A stretch of DNA of 52,365 nt. Source: Pseudomonadota bacterium (GTDB lineage Bacteria > Pseudomonadota > Gammaproteobacteria > Acidiferrobacterales > Acidiferrobacteraceae). Below the pieces are notes generated by a model, which was given only the letters and a program-made list of their open reading frames with translations, searched no databases and was not told the DNA's origin. Made by a program: the position numbers and the translations under genes. Shown piece after piece: positions 26,962 to 34,785 of the stretch (position 1 is the first letter of the stretch; each line of letters begins with the position of its first letter). The stretch lies in contig JAKAXM010000011.1 of the NCBI GenBank assembly GCA_021816625.1, positions 22,955 through 75,319 of the forward strand, given 5' to 3'.

Positions 26962-27632
26962 ACGATCCTCAGGGGCTTTTGCGGGGGCTCGGTCATGTCT
27001 TTCGGGATCCGGCGCTGCTCCTGCGGGCCCTGACCCATAGGAGCCACGGGGCCGACAATAACGAGCGCCTCGAATTTCTGGGGGATGCGGTGGTCAATCT
27101 CGTCATGGCCGATGCCCTTTACGCGCGGTTTGGGACGCTATCGGAAGGTGAGCTCACGCGCCTGCGGGCGCGGCTCGTGCGTACCGAGACGCTGGCCGCG
27201 GTCGCCCGGGAGGTGGGATTGGGGGCGTTTTTGCGGCTCGGCAGCGGTGAACTGAAAAGCGGGGGTTTTGACCGGGATTCGATCCTTGCCGATGCCCTGG
27301 AGGCGGTGATCGGCGCGGTCTATCAGGATGGCGGCTATGAGCACGCGCGCACCGTCGTCGATCGTCTTTTTGCCGAGCGCCTGGTCGGCATCGACAGCCA
27401 CGCCCAGAGCAAGGACGCCAAGACGGCCTTGCAGGAATTCCTGCAGGCCCGCGGTTGCGAATTGCCGCGTTACGAACTCGTGAGTATCACGGGACAGGAC
27501 CATGATCAGTCATTTTGTGTGGTGTGTCAGGCGGCGGGGCTTGCCGAACCGACCCAGGGACAAGGTTCGACCCGTCGCCATGCCGAGCAAGAGGCGGCCA
27601 GGCTCGCCCTGCGCCGGTTGATGGCGACATGA
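26958..27632 (+). CDS. rnc: Ribonuclease III
   Basis: This endonuclease cleaves double-stranded RNA, including rRNA precursors and structured mRNA. It has 224 residues (226 in E. coli). The signature NERLEFLGDAVV (about 35-46) carries the catalytic acids; the second acidic pair lies in DALEAVIGAVY near 113. The dsRNA-binding domain is at about 152-222 and ends RRHAEQEAARLAL. The start is TTG 26958, overlapping the preceding stop; no ATG is available before the conserved N-terminus. era overlaps its end. Confidence 0.97.
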   Translation: MNDPQGLLRGLGHVFRDPALLLRALTHRSHGADNNERLEFLGDAVVNLVMADALYARFGTLSEGELTRLRARLVRTETLAAVAREVGLGAFLRLGSGELKSGGFDRDSILADALEAVIGAVYQDGGYEHARTVVDRLFAERLVGIDSHAQSKDAKTALQEFLQARGCELPRYELVSITGQDHDQSFCVVCQAAGLAEPTQGQGSTRRHAEQEAARLALRRLMAT

Positions 27633-28531
27633 GCGGGTTTCGCAGCGGCACCATCGCGATCTTCGGGCGCCCGAACGTGGGCAAGTCGACGCTCATCAAC
27701 CGCGTGCTGGGACATCGTTTGCTCATCACCTCACCCAAGCCCCAGACGACACGTCACCGGATCCTTGGCATCAAGACGACTGCGCAGGCGCAATTCCTGT
27801 ATCTGGATACCCCGGGCCTCGTAGGGGGCGGTAAGGGCGCTCTGGCTCGGCACATGGACGGGGCGGTTGCCCAGGCCCTCGGCGAGGCCGATTGCCTGGT
27901 GATGGTGGCGGCCTGCCCGCGCCTCCAGGAGGAGGACGAGCGGGCCCTGCAGTTCGTGCGTGACCACCTGCGAGGGCGTGCGCTCATCCTGGCCTTGAAC
28001 AAGGTCGATCGTATGCCGGACAAAGCGCAGCTCCTGCCCTTGATGGCCGAGCTTGGCCGTCGCGGGACGTTTGCCGAGATCGTCCCGCTGTCGGCCCGCG
28101 ACGGGAGCAACGTCGATGCGCTCGAGCGCGTGATCGAGGCGGCGCTGCCTGTGCAGGCGGCCTTGTATCCCGAAGACCAGCTGAGTGACCGTAATGATCG
28201 TTTCTTGGCCGCCGAGTTTATTCGGGAGCAGGTCTTTCGGCGATTTGCCAAGGAGATCCCGTACGTCACCACGGTAGACATAGAGTCGTTTCGCGTCGAA
28301 AGGCGCCTCGTCCGTATCGAGGCTGTGATCTATGTCGAGAAAGAGGGCCAGAAGGCAATCCTGGTAGGTGAGGGGGGGGCGGGGCTCAAGGCCGTCGGGA
28401 CCGCAGCCCGCCACACCCTGGAAGGCCATCTGGGGCGCAAGGTCTACCTGGGGCTCTGGGTCAAGGTCCGGGGAGGCTGGTCGGATGATGCGCGGGCCTT
28501 GCGTAGTCTCGGTTATGCAGATGACAATTAG
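27629..28531 (+). CDS. era: GTPase Era
   Basis: This essential GTPase binds the 3' end of 16S rRNA and helps assemble the small ribosomal subunit. It has 300 residues. G1 is GRPNVGKS (about 13-20), G3 is DTPG near 60 and G4 is NKVD near 124. The C-terminal KH domain (about 205-290) contains VEKEGQKAILVGEGGAGLK. The ATG overlaps the rnc stop (ATGA). recO follows at 3 bp. The rnc-era-recO order is the classic gammaproteobacterial block. Confidence 0.97.
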   Translation: MSGFRSGTIAIFGRPNVGKSTLINRVLGHRLLITSPKPQTTRHRILGIKTTAQAQFLYLDTPGLVGGGKGALARHMDGAVAQALGEADCLVMVAACPRLQEEDERALQFVRDHLRGRALILALNKVDRMPDKAQLLPLMAELGRRGTFAEIVPLSARDGSNVDALERVIEAALPVQAALYPEDQLSDRNDRFLAAEFIREQVFRRFAKEIPYVTTVDIESFRVERRLVRIEAVIYVEKEGQKAILVGEGGAGLKAVGTAARHTLEGHLGRKVYLGLWVKVRGGWSDDARALRSLGYADDN

Positions 28532-28534
28532 AAG

Positions 28535-29266
28535 ATGCGCACCGACGATGAGCGCGGCTTCATCTTGCACCGCTATCCTTACGGCGAAACAAGTGTTTTG
28601 CTGGAGGCGTTTACCTACGATTTTGGACGGGTAGGTCTGGTCGGCCGGGGGGTCCGGCGGGGTGGACGCGCCTTCGCGGGTGCCCAGCTGCGACCCTTCC
28701 AGCCCCTGCTTTTGAGCTGGTCGGGGCGGGGCGGCGATCTGTCGACGCTCGTGCGCGCCGAGGCCCCGGAGGCCGCCATATCGCTGGGCGGCAACGCGGT
28801 TTGGTGTGGTTTTTATGTCAATGAGCTCCTGCTGCGCCTCCTGCACCGACATGACCCGCACGCCGACCTGTATGTCGCGTATGACGAAGTCCTAAGGTCG
28901 CTCGCCGTAAGCGGTTGCCAGGAAAGCGCCTTGCGGATCTTTGAAAAACGGTTGCTCGCGGCGCTAGGCTATGGTCTTACGCTCGCGCGCGAGGCGCACA
29001 CAGGAGAGCCAGTGCGCGCCGATCTGACCTACCGGTATGTGCGCGATGAGGGGGTAGTGCGGGCCGGCCCCGATACCCCGGGCCGCACCGTCGGGGGCGC
29101 GACCTTGATGGCCTTGGCCCGGGAGGATTTCCGGGATGCGACCGCATTGCGGGAGGCTAAAGGCCTGCTCGGGGATGCCCTGGCCCCGCTTCTGGGCGAT
29201 CGCCCCCTCTATACACGGGGACTCTTTCGCACTATGCAGGCGGCGCGCAAGCCGCCGCGCGAGTGA
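28535..29266 (+). CDS. recO: DNA repair protein RecO
   Basis: RecO loads RecA at gaps together with RecF and RecR. The protein has 243 residues, with an N-terminal OB fold (FILHRYPYGETSVLLEAFT near 10) and a helical C-terminal part (FYVNELLLRLL near 92, RIFEKRLLAALGYG near 135). No zinc-binding Cys cluster is visible, which agrees with the gammaproteobacterial form. ATG 28535 lies three bases after the era stop. Confidence 0.95.
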   Translation: MRTDDERGFILHRYPYGETSVLLEAFTYDFGRVGLVGRGVRRGGRAFAGAQLRPFQPLLLSWSGRGGDLSTLVRAEAPEAAISLGGNAVWCGFYVNELLLRLLHRHDPHADLYVAYDEVLRSLAVSGCQESALRIFEKRLLAALGYGLTLAREAHTGEPVRADLTYRYVRDEGVVRAGPDTPGRTVGGATLMALAREDFRDATALREAKGLLGDALAPLLGDRPLYTRGLFRTMQAARKPPRE

Positions 29267-29332
29267 GGGGCCAGGCGCCATAGACAGAGCCATCGCCCGC
29301 CTCAAAACCGCTATTTCGTGTACGAGGACTCT

Positions 29333-30058
29333 ATGAAGCTTGGGGTGAACATCGATCATGTGGCGACTCTGCGCGCGGCGCGCCGAACGCGCTACCCGGA
29401 TCCCGTGCAGGCGGCGCTGGTCGCCGAGCAGAACGGGGCGGACGCCATTACCTTGCACTTACGGGAGGATCGGCGCCATATCCAAGATCGTGACGTGACC
29501 TTGCTCTCGGGTATGCTCACGGCGCGTATGAACCTGGAGATGGCCATCACCGATGAGATGCTGGCGATCGCCGCGCGGCTAAGACCGCAGGACTGTTGTC
29601 TCGTCCCCGAGCGGCGTGCGGAATTGACCACCGAGGGTGGTCTCGATGTGGCCGGTAGCGAGACCCGGGTGGCTGCGGCCTGCGCGCAGCTCGCGCAAGC
29701 CGGTATCCGGGTCTCGCTCTTCATAGACCCCGATCCCCGCCAGATCGAGGCCGCCGCCCGCGTGCGCGCACCGGTCGTCGAATTCCATACCGGCACCTAC
29801 GCGGATGCCATCGGAGAGGCGCAAGCCCGCGAGTATGAGCGGCTGGTGGCCGGTGTCGCCGCCGCCCGCGCGTTGGGGCTCGTTGCGCATGCCGGCCATG
29901 GTCTTCATTACCACAACGTGGGGCGCGTCGCAGCCATCCCCGGGGTCGCCGAGCTCAACATCGGACACGCCATCGTGGCCCGGGCCTTATTTACAGGCCT
30001 GGGCCCGGCCGTGGCCGAGATGAAGCGGCTGATGGTGGCCGCCGCGATACCGGCGTGA
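29333..30058 (+). CDS. pdxJ: Pyridoxine 5'-phosphate synthase PdxJ
   Basis: PdxJ condenses 1-deoxy-xylulose 5-phosphate with aminoacetone phosphate to form pyridoxine 5'-phosphate, the last ring-forming step of vitamin B6 synthesis. It has 241 residues. [16 protein letters not shown] is at the N-terminus; [14 protein letters not shown] near 42, EFHTGTYAD near 150 and [11 protein letters not shown] near 190 are diagnostic. ATG 29333 has GAGG five bases upstream; a GTG 15 bases earlier is less likely. acpS overlaps its end. Confidence 0.97.
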   Translation: MKLGVNIDHVATLRAARRTRYPDPVQAALVAEQNGADAITLHLREDRRHIQDRDVTLLSGMLTARMNLEMAITDEMLAIAARLRPQDCCLVPERRAELTTEGGLDVAGSETRVAAACAQLAQAGIRVSLFIDPDPRQIEAAARVRAPVVEFHTGTYADAIGEAQAREYERLVAGVAAARALGLVAHAGHGLHYHNVGRVAAIPGVAELNIGHAIVARALFTGLGPAVAEMKRLMVAAAIPA

Positions 30059-30435
30059 TCGTCGGTATCGGTACCGACATCGTGCGTGTGGCGCGGCTCG
30101 AGTCCGCGTTCGCCCGGTTCGGGGCGCGCTATGCCGAGCGGATCTTGGGTGCGACGGAGTTAGACGAGTTCGCTACCACGGCGCGGCGCGGCCATTTTCT
30201 CGCGAAACGATTTGCCGCCAAGGAGGCGGCCGCCAAGGCCCTGGGGACGGGATTTCGCGGGGCCTTCGGGCTGCGCGACATCGTGGTGGATCACGACCCG
30301 CTCGGTGGCCCGCGGCTCGTGTTGGGCGGAGGCGCGCGCGTGCGCGCCGAGACGCTTTTGGTGACGCGGATACATGTCAGCCTAAGCGACGAGGAGGAGT
30401 ATGCGGTGGCCCTCGTCATCTTGGAGGCGGCCTGA
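30055..30435 (+). CDS. acpS: Holo-[acyl-carrier-protein] synthase AcpS
   Basis: AcpS transfers 4'-phosphopantetheine from CoA to acyl carrier protein. It has 126 residues. [16 protein letters not shown] is the N-terminal metal-binding motif and [17 protein letters not shown] (about 48-64) the second one. The start is GTG 30055, overlapping the pdxJ stop (GTGA). It ends the long housekeeping operon and is followed by a terminator. Confidence 0.97.
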   Translation: MIVGIGTDIVRVARLESAFARFGARYAERILGATELDEFATTARRGHFLAKRFAAKEAAAKALGTGFRGAFGLRDIVVDHDPLGGPRLVLGGGARVRAETLLVTRIHVSLSDEEEYAVALVILEAA

Positions 30436-30474
30436 CCCCCAGGCCTGGCCTGCTCTTAAACTAGACTTGTTCTT

Positions 30475-30497
30475 AAAGGGGGCCTCGGGGCCTCTTT
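30475..30497. terminator. Bidirectional terminator between acpS and yggX
   Basis: AAAGGGGGCC (30475-30484) and GGCCTCTTT (30489-30497) pair with a TCGG loop, including two G-U pairs. The A and T ends make it usable in both directions. It touches the yggX stop codon, so it can end both convergent transcripts. Confidence 0.65.
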
Positions 30498-30762
30498 ACT
30501 TCTTGCCGCCCGCGGCCTTGACGACCGGCGGCCGTCCTTCAAAGAAAAAGGCGCGCATCATCGCCTCGATGTCCCGCTGTGACTCGGGATCGGCCGTGTT
30601 CAACCGGTGATCGTTCATGAGTACGGAGAGCTGATCGAGCCACTGCCGCCACCCGTCTTGCGACACCTCCTCATAGATCCGTTGACCGAGCTCGCCTGGA
30701 TAAGGCGGCCGGTCGAGACCGGGGGCGCTGCGTTTTAAGACCCGACATTGAACCATACGCAC
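30496..30762 (-). CDS. yggX: YggX family protein (oxidative damage protection, Fe(II) trafficking)
   Basis: This small soluble protein of 88 residues is linked in enterobacteria to protection of Fe-S clusters. The family core is clear: CRVLKRSAPGLDRPPYPGELG at 6-26 and the LNTADPESQRDIEAMMRAFFFEG stretch near 55-77. The Cys near 6 is conserved. GTG 30762 has GGAGG about nine bases upstream; an ATG two codons later is too far from that site. A TATACT -10-like box lies upstream at 30798-30793 on this strand, without a good -35. It is divergent from the Fe-S carrier gene, which fits an iron-sulfur theme. Confidence 0.93.
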   Translation of the reverse strand: MRMVQCRVLKRSAPGLDRPPYPGELGQRIYEEVSQDGWRQWLDQLSVLMNDHRLNTADPESQRDIEAMMRAFFFEGRPPVVKAAGGKK

Positions 30763-30832
30763 GCGGGGGTTCCTCCGTGACGTGAGGCGGGCAGTATAAC
30801 GGAGGCCCGCGTCCTTTAGGAAGGACCGCCGC

Positions 30833-30862
30833 CTGACACGAGGCAGGCTAAGGCGCTATACT
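30833..30862 (+). promoter_or_regulatory. Predicted sigma-70 promoter of the A-type Fe-S carrier gene
   Basis: CTGACA (30833-30838), an 18-base spacer and TATACT (30857-30862) form a promoter about 20 bases before the start of transcription expected ahead of the ATGGAGG ribosome site. No IscR-like dyad is evident. Confidence 0.6.
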
Positions 30863-30888
30863 GGAGTCTTACCCTATGGAGGTTTCCC

Positions 30889-31305
30889 ATGCCCCAAGAG
30901 CAAATGGTAGCGAGCCCCCGCGCGGAATTTCCGCTCTTCCTTAACGAGGAGATCCATGTCACGGATGCAGCCTACAGCAAGCTGCGCGCGATCGTAGCCG
31001 ATGCCGCAGCCGACGGCGTGATCGGCATACGCGTCTATGTCTCGGGCGGCGGTTGTAGTGGCATGACCTATGGCATGGTCATGGCCGAGGCCGAGGGTGA
31101 TCGCGACGCGGTGTGGCAGAAAGATGGCCTGAAGATATTCGTAGACGCCATCGCCTTAAGCTACCTCGAGGGGGCCGAGATCGATTACACGGAGGAAGGA
31201 GAGCCGCGCTTCCTGTTTCGCAACGTCTTCTCGCGCTCCGGGGGCGGCGGGGCGTGTGGCGGTTGTGGCGGTGGCGGCGGTGGCGGCGGGTGCGGGTCCC
31301 ACTAA
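30889..31305 (+). CDS. A-type Fe-S cluster carrier (ErpA/IscA family) with Gly/Cys-rich tail
   Basis: A-type carriers bind an Fe-S cluster and hand it to target enzymes. The protein has 138 residues. The HesB-like core spans about 20-120: VTDAAYSKLRAIV near 24, the first cluster Cys in SGGGCSGMTYG near 57, and SYLEGAEIDYTEE near 92. The usual C-terminal CGCG ligand pair is replaced by a stretched tail with C-x2-C-x8-C in which every spacer residue is Gly. All three Cys could still bind a cluster. GGAGG lies upstream of the ATG and a promoter precedes it. The next gene starts inside this tail. Confidence 0.9.
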   Translation: MPQEQMVASPRAEFPLFLNEEIHVTDAAYSKLRAIVADAAADGVIGIRVYVSGGGCSGMTYGMVMAEAEGDRDAVWQKDGLKIFVDAIALSYLEGAEIDYTEEGEPRFLFRNVFSRSGGGGACGGCGGGGGGGGCGSH

Positions 31306-32597
31306 AGCGGCCGCGGCTCTTACTCATCGCGCCGTTCGGGAGTTACCGGACGGCGCCTTTCTTGGCGGCTGCGGAGCGGTCGGCCGAGGTGGTGTTGGCA
31401 AGCGAGGGGACGGCGAATATCGTCGACGCGGGTCTGCCGGGCTTGCGTTTGCCGTTTGGCGATCTGCCCGCCTGCCAGGCCATCCTGACGGAGGAGGCCC
31501 GGCGACGGGGACCCTTTCAGGCCATCCTGGGTCTCGATGACCTCGGGGCCGAGATCGCGGGCGCGCTCGCCCCGTCCCTAGGATTGGCCGGCAATCCCCC
31601 GTCCGCCTTGGCCATCGCCCGGCGCAAGGATTGGGCCCGTGCCGCGCTGCGCGGCGCGGGGGTCCGCGTCCCGTGGCATCGTGTGCTCGCCTTGGATGAA
31701 CCCCTGCCCGATTTCACGGACCTACCCTTCCCCTTGGTGTTAAAGCCCGTGGCCCTATCGGGAAGCCGCGGCGTCATGCGCGTCGACGATAGGGTGGGGC
31801 TTTACGAGGCCCTTAGGCGCCTGCGCGCGATCCTCGGCCGTGACGAGCGCGCGGTCTGGAATCGAGCCCTCCTGGAGCGTTTCGTGCCCGGTCGCGAGGT
31901 GGCCCTGGAAGGTTTGCTGACAGGCGGGGTCTTGCAGACCCTCGCGATCTTCGCCAAGCCTGAGCCCTTGGATGGCCCGTTCTTCGAGGAGACCTATTAC
32001 ATCACCCCGGCGGATCTGGATCCGGCCCTGGCCGAGGCCGTGCGTCGCGAGGTCGAGGCCGGTGCGCGGGCCTATGGTCTACGCGAAGGCCCCGTCCATG
32101 CCGAGTGCCGTTTGAATGGGGACGGGGTATGGATCATCGAGATCGCGGCCCGGACCATAGGTGGTCTGTGCGGGCGCCTGTTGCGATTCGGGGCGGGGCT
32201 TTCTTTGGAGGAACTCGTGGTCGCGCATGCCTTGCGCGCCCCCATCGTGCCCGTGAGCCGGGAGGGGGCTGCGGGGGTCCTCATGATCCCGATCCCGGGT
32301 CTTGGTATTCTAAAGCGCGTGGAAGGGCTCATGGCCGCCGACCGGGTCCCGGGGATCGTCGAGATCGTCATCGATGTCCGTGCGGGGCAGGAGCTCATAC
32401 CCTTGCCCGAGGGCGCAAGCTACCTAGGCTTTGCCTTTGCCGAGGGCGCAAGCCCTGCCGCGGTTTACGAGGCTTTGCGCACCGCCCACGGCCATCTCCG
32501 GTTCGTGTTGGCGCCGGTCTGGCGTCCCGCGGTCAGGCCGCCGGAGGCAGTGGGGGTTCCCGGAACCACGACTGCCACAGCGATGCCGCGAGCATGA
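31290..32597 (+). CDS. ATP-grasp family ligase of unknown substrate
   Basis: ATP-grasp enzymes join a carboxylate to an amine or thiol through an acyl phosphate. The protein has about 435 residues. An N-terminal Rossmann-like domain (about 5-95) is followed by the ATP-grasp fold: PLVLKPVALSGSRGV near 153 (P-loop-like ATP lid), ERFVPGREVALEG near 205, and the metal-binding IIEIAARTIGG near 285. The C-terminal part resembles BacD-type amino-acid ligases. The substrate is unknown. The GTG start lies inside the end of the preceding gene, a 16-base overlap; no later in-frame start fits the first strand. Its 3' end overlaps the convergent permease gene by 65 bp. Confidence 0.82.
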   Translation: MRVPLKRPRLLLIAPFGSYRTAPFLAAAERSAEVVLASEGTANIVDAGLPGLRLPFGDLPACQAILTEEARRRGPFQAILGLDDLGAEIAGALAPSLGLAGNPPSALAIARRKDWARAALRGAGVRVPWHRVLALDEPLPDFTDLPFPLVLKPVALSGSRGVMRVDDRVGLYEALRRLRAILGRDERAVWNRALLERFVPGREVALEGLLTGGVLQTLAIFAKPEPLDGPFFEETYYITPADLDPALAEAVRREVEAGARAYGLREGPVHAECRLNGDGVWIIEIAARTIGGLCGRLLRFGAGLSLEELVVAHALRAPIVPVSREGAAGVLMIPIPGLGILKRVEGLMAADRVPGIVEIVIDVRAGQELIPLPEGASYLGFAFAEGASPAAVYEALRTAHGHLRFVLAPVWRPAVRPPEAVGVPGTTTATAMPRA

Positions 32598-33555
32598 TGA
32601 GCAAGGGTCCGGCGATGACCCCCACGAGACCAAAGACCTTCGCGCCCCCGAGGATGCTAAGCAATAGCGCCATGAACGGCACGGAACTCTCTTTGCCGGT
32701 AACGAGCGGCCGCAAGAGGAGATCCGCGGCGGTGATGACGGCCACGCCCCACGCCGCCGTCAAGAGGCCCGGAAAGACGTGCCCCGTGAGCATGAGCCAG
32801 CCCGCGACGAGCGCGAGTACCGCGCCTGCGCCAAACGGGATGGCCGACAGCAAGGCGGTGGCGATCAGCCAGATCGACCACAAAGGCATACCGGCAAGCC
32901 CGTAACTTATCCCGATCAGGCCGCCCTCCACGAGCCCTACGCCGATGATGCCCAGCATCACCGCGCGTGCGGACGCGGCGGTCAAGGTCAGGACCTGCGC
33001 GCCGCGCGGTCCCCACAGGGTTTGGGCGATCCAGGTGAGTTCGGCCTTGACGCGTTCACCGCGCAGCGCGAGCGAAAAGACAACTGCGGTTGCGATCAGG
33101 GTATGGAGGAGGAATATCCAGATATGCCCGAGGCTTGCCCTGATGAGGTCGGAGTGGTGGCCTAGGTAATGCACGAGGACCTTGGCGTTGAGGCGGTGGA
33201 GATGGCTTGCGAGCCAATGGCCGATGATGGGCACGTGCGCCAGCGTCGGCGGGACCTTCACGAGCGGCGCGCCGCTGCGCCAGCGGGCGATCTGGGGCGC
33301 CAGGTTGGCGGCGAGCGTTTGGATGACGAGCCACGACGGCAACACGATGACCGCAAGCCATGTGAGCGCATGGAGCAAGGCCCCCGCCCAGCGCGGAATC
33401 GCCAGGGCCCGTTCGACTGCGAGTTGGACGCGCCAACCGACCACGCATAGTACGGCCCCCATGAACAAGGGCACGAAGTACGGACTCAAGGGATAGATCG
33501 CCAGCACGAACAGGGCCGCGAGCGCGATGCGGCCGTAGCGGCCTCCGCGCGTCAT
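32533..33555 (-). CDS. AI-2E family membrane protein (PerM/YdiK-like)
   Basis: The protein has 340 residues with about eight membrane helices, most in pairs at 10-40, 60-85, 148-168, 205-260, 270-320. The C-terminal SILGGAKVFGLVGVIAGPLL is the family hallmark. Members are named for an autoinducer-2 exporter but have diverse or unknown substrates, including Na+/H+ exchange. No substrate can be assigned here. Its last 65 bp overlap the end of the convergent ATP-grasp gene. Confidence 0.92.
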   Translation of the reverse strand: MTRGGRYGRIALAALFVLAIYPLSPYFVPLFMGAVLCVVGWRVQLAVERALAIPRWAGALLHALTWLAVIVLPSWLVIQTLAANLAPQIARWRSGAPLVKVPPTLAHVPIIGHWLASHLHRLNAKVLVHYLGHHSDLIRASLGHIWIFLLHTLIATAVVFSLALRGERVKAELTWIAQTLWGPRGAQVLTLTAASARAVMLGIIGVGLVEGGLIGISYGLAGMPLWSIWLIATALLSAIPFGAGAVLALVAGWLMLTGHVFPGLLTAAWGVAVITAADLLLRPLVTGKESSVPFMALLLSILGGAKVFGLVGVIAGPLLIMLAASLWQSWFREPPLPPAA

Positions 33556-33869
33556 CGGCGGGGTCCGGCCGGTGTGGCGACCCCCAGGCCCTGCGCGGTG
33601 CGGGATCGGTGGGGGGCGCAGCGGCGAGGGTTAGGCATGTGTCCATCATAGGGCCGCTGGTCGCGAAGTCAATCGACACCAGGCCAGGAGGGGTGGGGTC
33701 AGGCGGCCCGGTACGCCCACTCGGTCGTGCCTCTTGCCGGCGCGGGGCGCTGGTCGGTCTGTTTTGTGCGCTCGTCATGTCGGCCTAACAAAAAACAACA
33801 AGGGGACGGTTTTTTGCACCGTCCGATAGGTTATCCTTGAGAGAGCTTGGTGTCTCGAGAGGAATGGAG
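33556..33869. other. Intergenic region upstream of a secreted-protein gene
   Basis: No gene is supported. The left half is GC-rich and leads to the leftward permease. The right half is AT-richer and holds the hairpin at 33804-33824 and the ribosome site GAGAGGA at 33857-33863. Confidence 0.5.
33788..33824 (-). terminator. Leftward terminator-like hairpin with no gene to serve
   Basis: GGACGGT (33804-33810) pairs with ACCGTCC (33818-33824). Read leftward, it is followed by CCTTGTTGTTTTTTGTT, a terminator layout. No leftward gene ends here. Read rightward it would be a leader hairpin with a U-rich loop before the secreted-protein gene. Confidence 0.45.
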
Positions 33870-34226
33870 ATGGCCACCAAAAATCCCTGGGTCTTGGCGT
33901 TAGGCCTGGTTTGCGGTGTCCTGGTCGTGGGGTCCCGCACGGCCTGGGCCGCGTATCCGATCGCTTCTGCCCCGGTCCATGGCCGGGCGCTGGTCGTCGA
34001 CGACGATGACGAAGGTGATGGCGACTGGTTTCCGCTGTGGTTTGGTTTTCGCGCCTTCGCGCCCCGGCGCCGCGTCATCATAGAACGTAACTACTACCCG
34101 CCACCGCCGCCGCCGCGTCCAGCCTATTACTATTATTGCCGGGATCCGGAGGGGTATTACCCGCGGATCCCCAATTGTCCGAGCGGCTGGCTGCGCGTAC
34201 TGCCCCCCGGCGATGGCCCGCCTTAA
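33870..34226 (+). CDS. Secreted Tyr/Pro-rich protein with C-terminal GYYP/CPSGW motif
   Basis: The protein has 118 residues. A signal peptide covers about 1-25 (cleavage near AWA-AYP). An acidic stretch (DDDDEGDGD near 42) is followed by Arg- and Pro-rich parts, a six-Pro run, YYYYCRDPEGYYPRIPNC near 85 and CPSGWLRVLP. This two-Cys YYYxC...GYYP...CxxGW tail occurs in many small exported proteins of Proteobacteria; its function is unknown. The two Cys could form a disulfide. ATG 33870 is preferred because GAGAGGA is six bases upstream; ATG 33864 is possible. It overlaps the next gene by 14 bp. Confidence 0.78.
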   Translation: MATKNPWVLALGLVCGVLVVGSRTAWAAYPIASAPVHGRALVVDDDDEGDGDWFPLWFGFRAFAPRRRVIIERNYYPPPPPPRPAYYYYCRDPEGYYPRIPNCPSGWLRVLPPGDGPP

Positions 34227-34641
34227 TCCTGAGCCGCCCGCGGTCGATGGCGATACGGCCCCGTGCCGCCCGCTTGCGGTCGTGTTGACGCCGGCCGCCC
34301 GGGCGCGGCTTGACGGCCGCAGCGATATGCTGTTTGTCGAAATGGAGCTCTTCTTTAGCTGCCTCGTGCGTAAGCGTCTGCGCCTCGACTCCGAGCCGCT
34401 TGCGGGGGCGGCCGTGTGGCGAGGCGTAGGGCACGAGCGCTTGACCGCGTGGTTTCATCCCGTCATGGCCCAGCACTGTGCACTGCAGGACGACAGCCGC
34501 CTAGAAGATCTGCCGCTCGCCGATTTTCCGTTGGCCCGCCGAGGCGCCTTTCAGCCCCGTTGGCTACGCCTCGACCTGCGTGACGGACGGTTCGTGGGCG
34601 ATTTCGGGTGGCAGCAGGGTGGGCCGCCCGACCGGGCCTGA
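34213..34641 (+). CDS. Unknown soluble protein
   Basis: The predicted protein has 142 residues with no signal peptide or membrane helix. It has a plausible alpha/beta pattern (VVLTPAARARL near 23, LFVEMELFFSCLVRKRL near 40, WFHPVMAQHCAL near 80, PRWLRLDLRDGRFVGDFGW near 115). I do not recognise the family. The start overlaps the preceding gene by 14 bases, so it may be coupled to it. It might fall in a group of short proteins found in chemolithotrophs, but nothing in the sequence proves that. Confidence 0.6.
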   Translation: MARLNPEPPAVDGDTAPCRPLAVVLTPAARARLDGRSDMLFVEMELFFSCLVRKRLRLDSEPLAGAAVWRGVGHERLTAWFHPVMAQHCALQDDSRLEDLPLADFPLARRGAFQPRWLRLDLRDGRFVGDFGWQQGGPPDRA

Positions 34642-34785
34642 GTGGGTGCGAGGTAGGCTGGTCTTCGGACCGGGCGATATCCGTGATCAGGCCAAGGGGG
34701 CGCGTCTGCGGGGCGGGTCTTTAGGACCGCGCCCGGATGCCGCGCGGCCGGCGGCGTCGTAATCGAGAGAATGACAGCTTAACGC

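Noticed and set aside
27731-28861. Leftward open frame of 376 codons opposite era and recO
   Set aside because: era and recO are certain; the antisense product has no recognisable features and no ribosome site.
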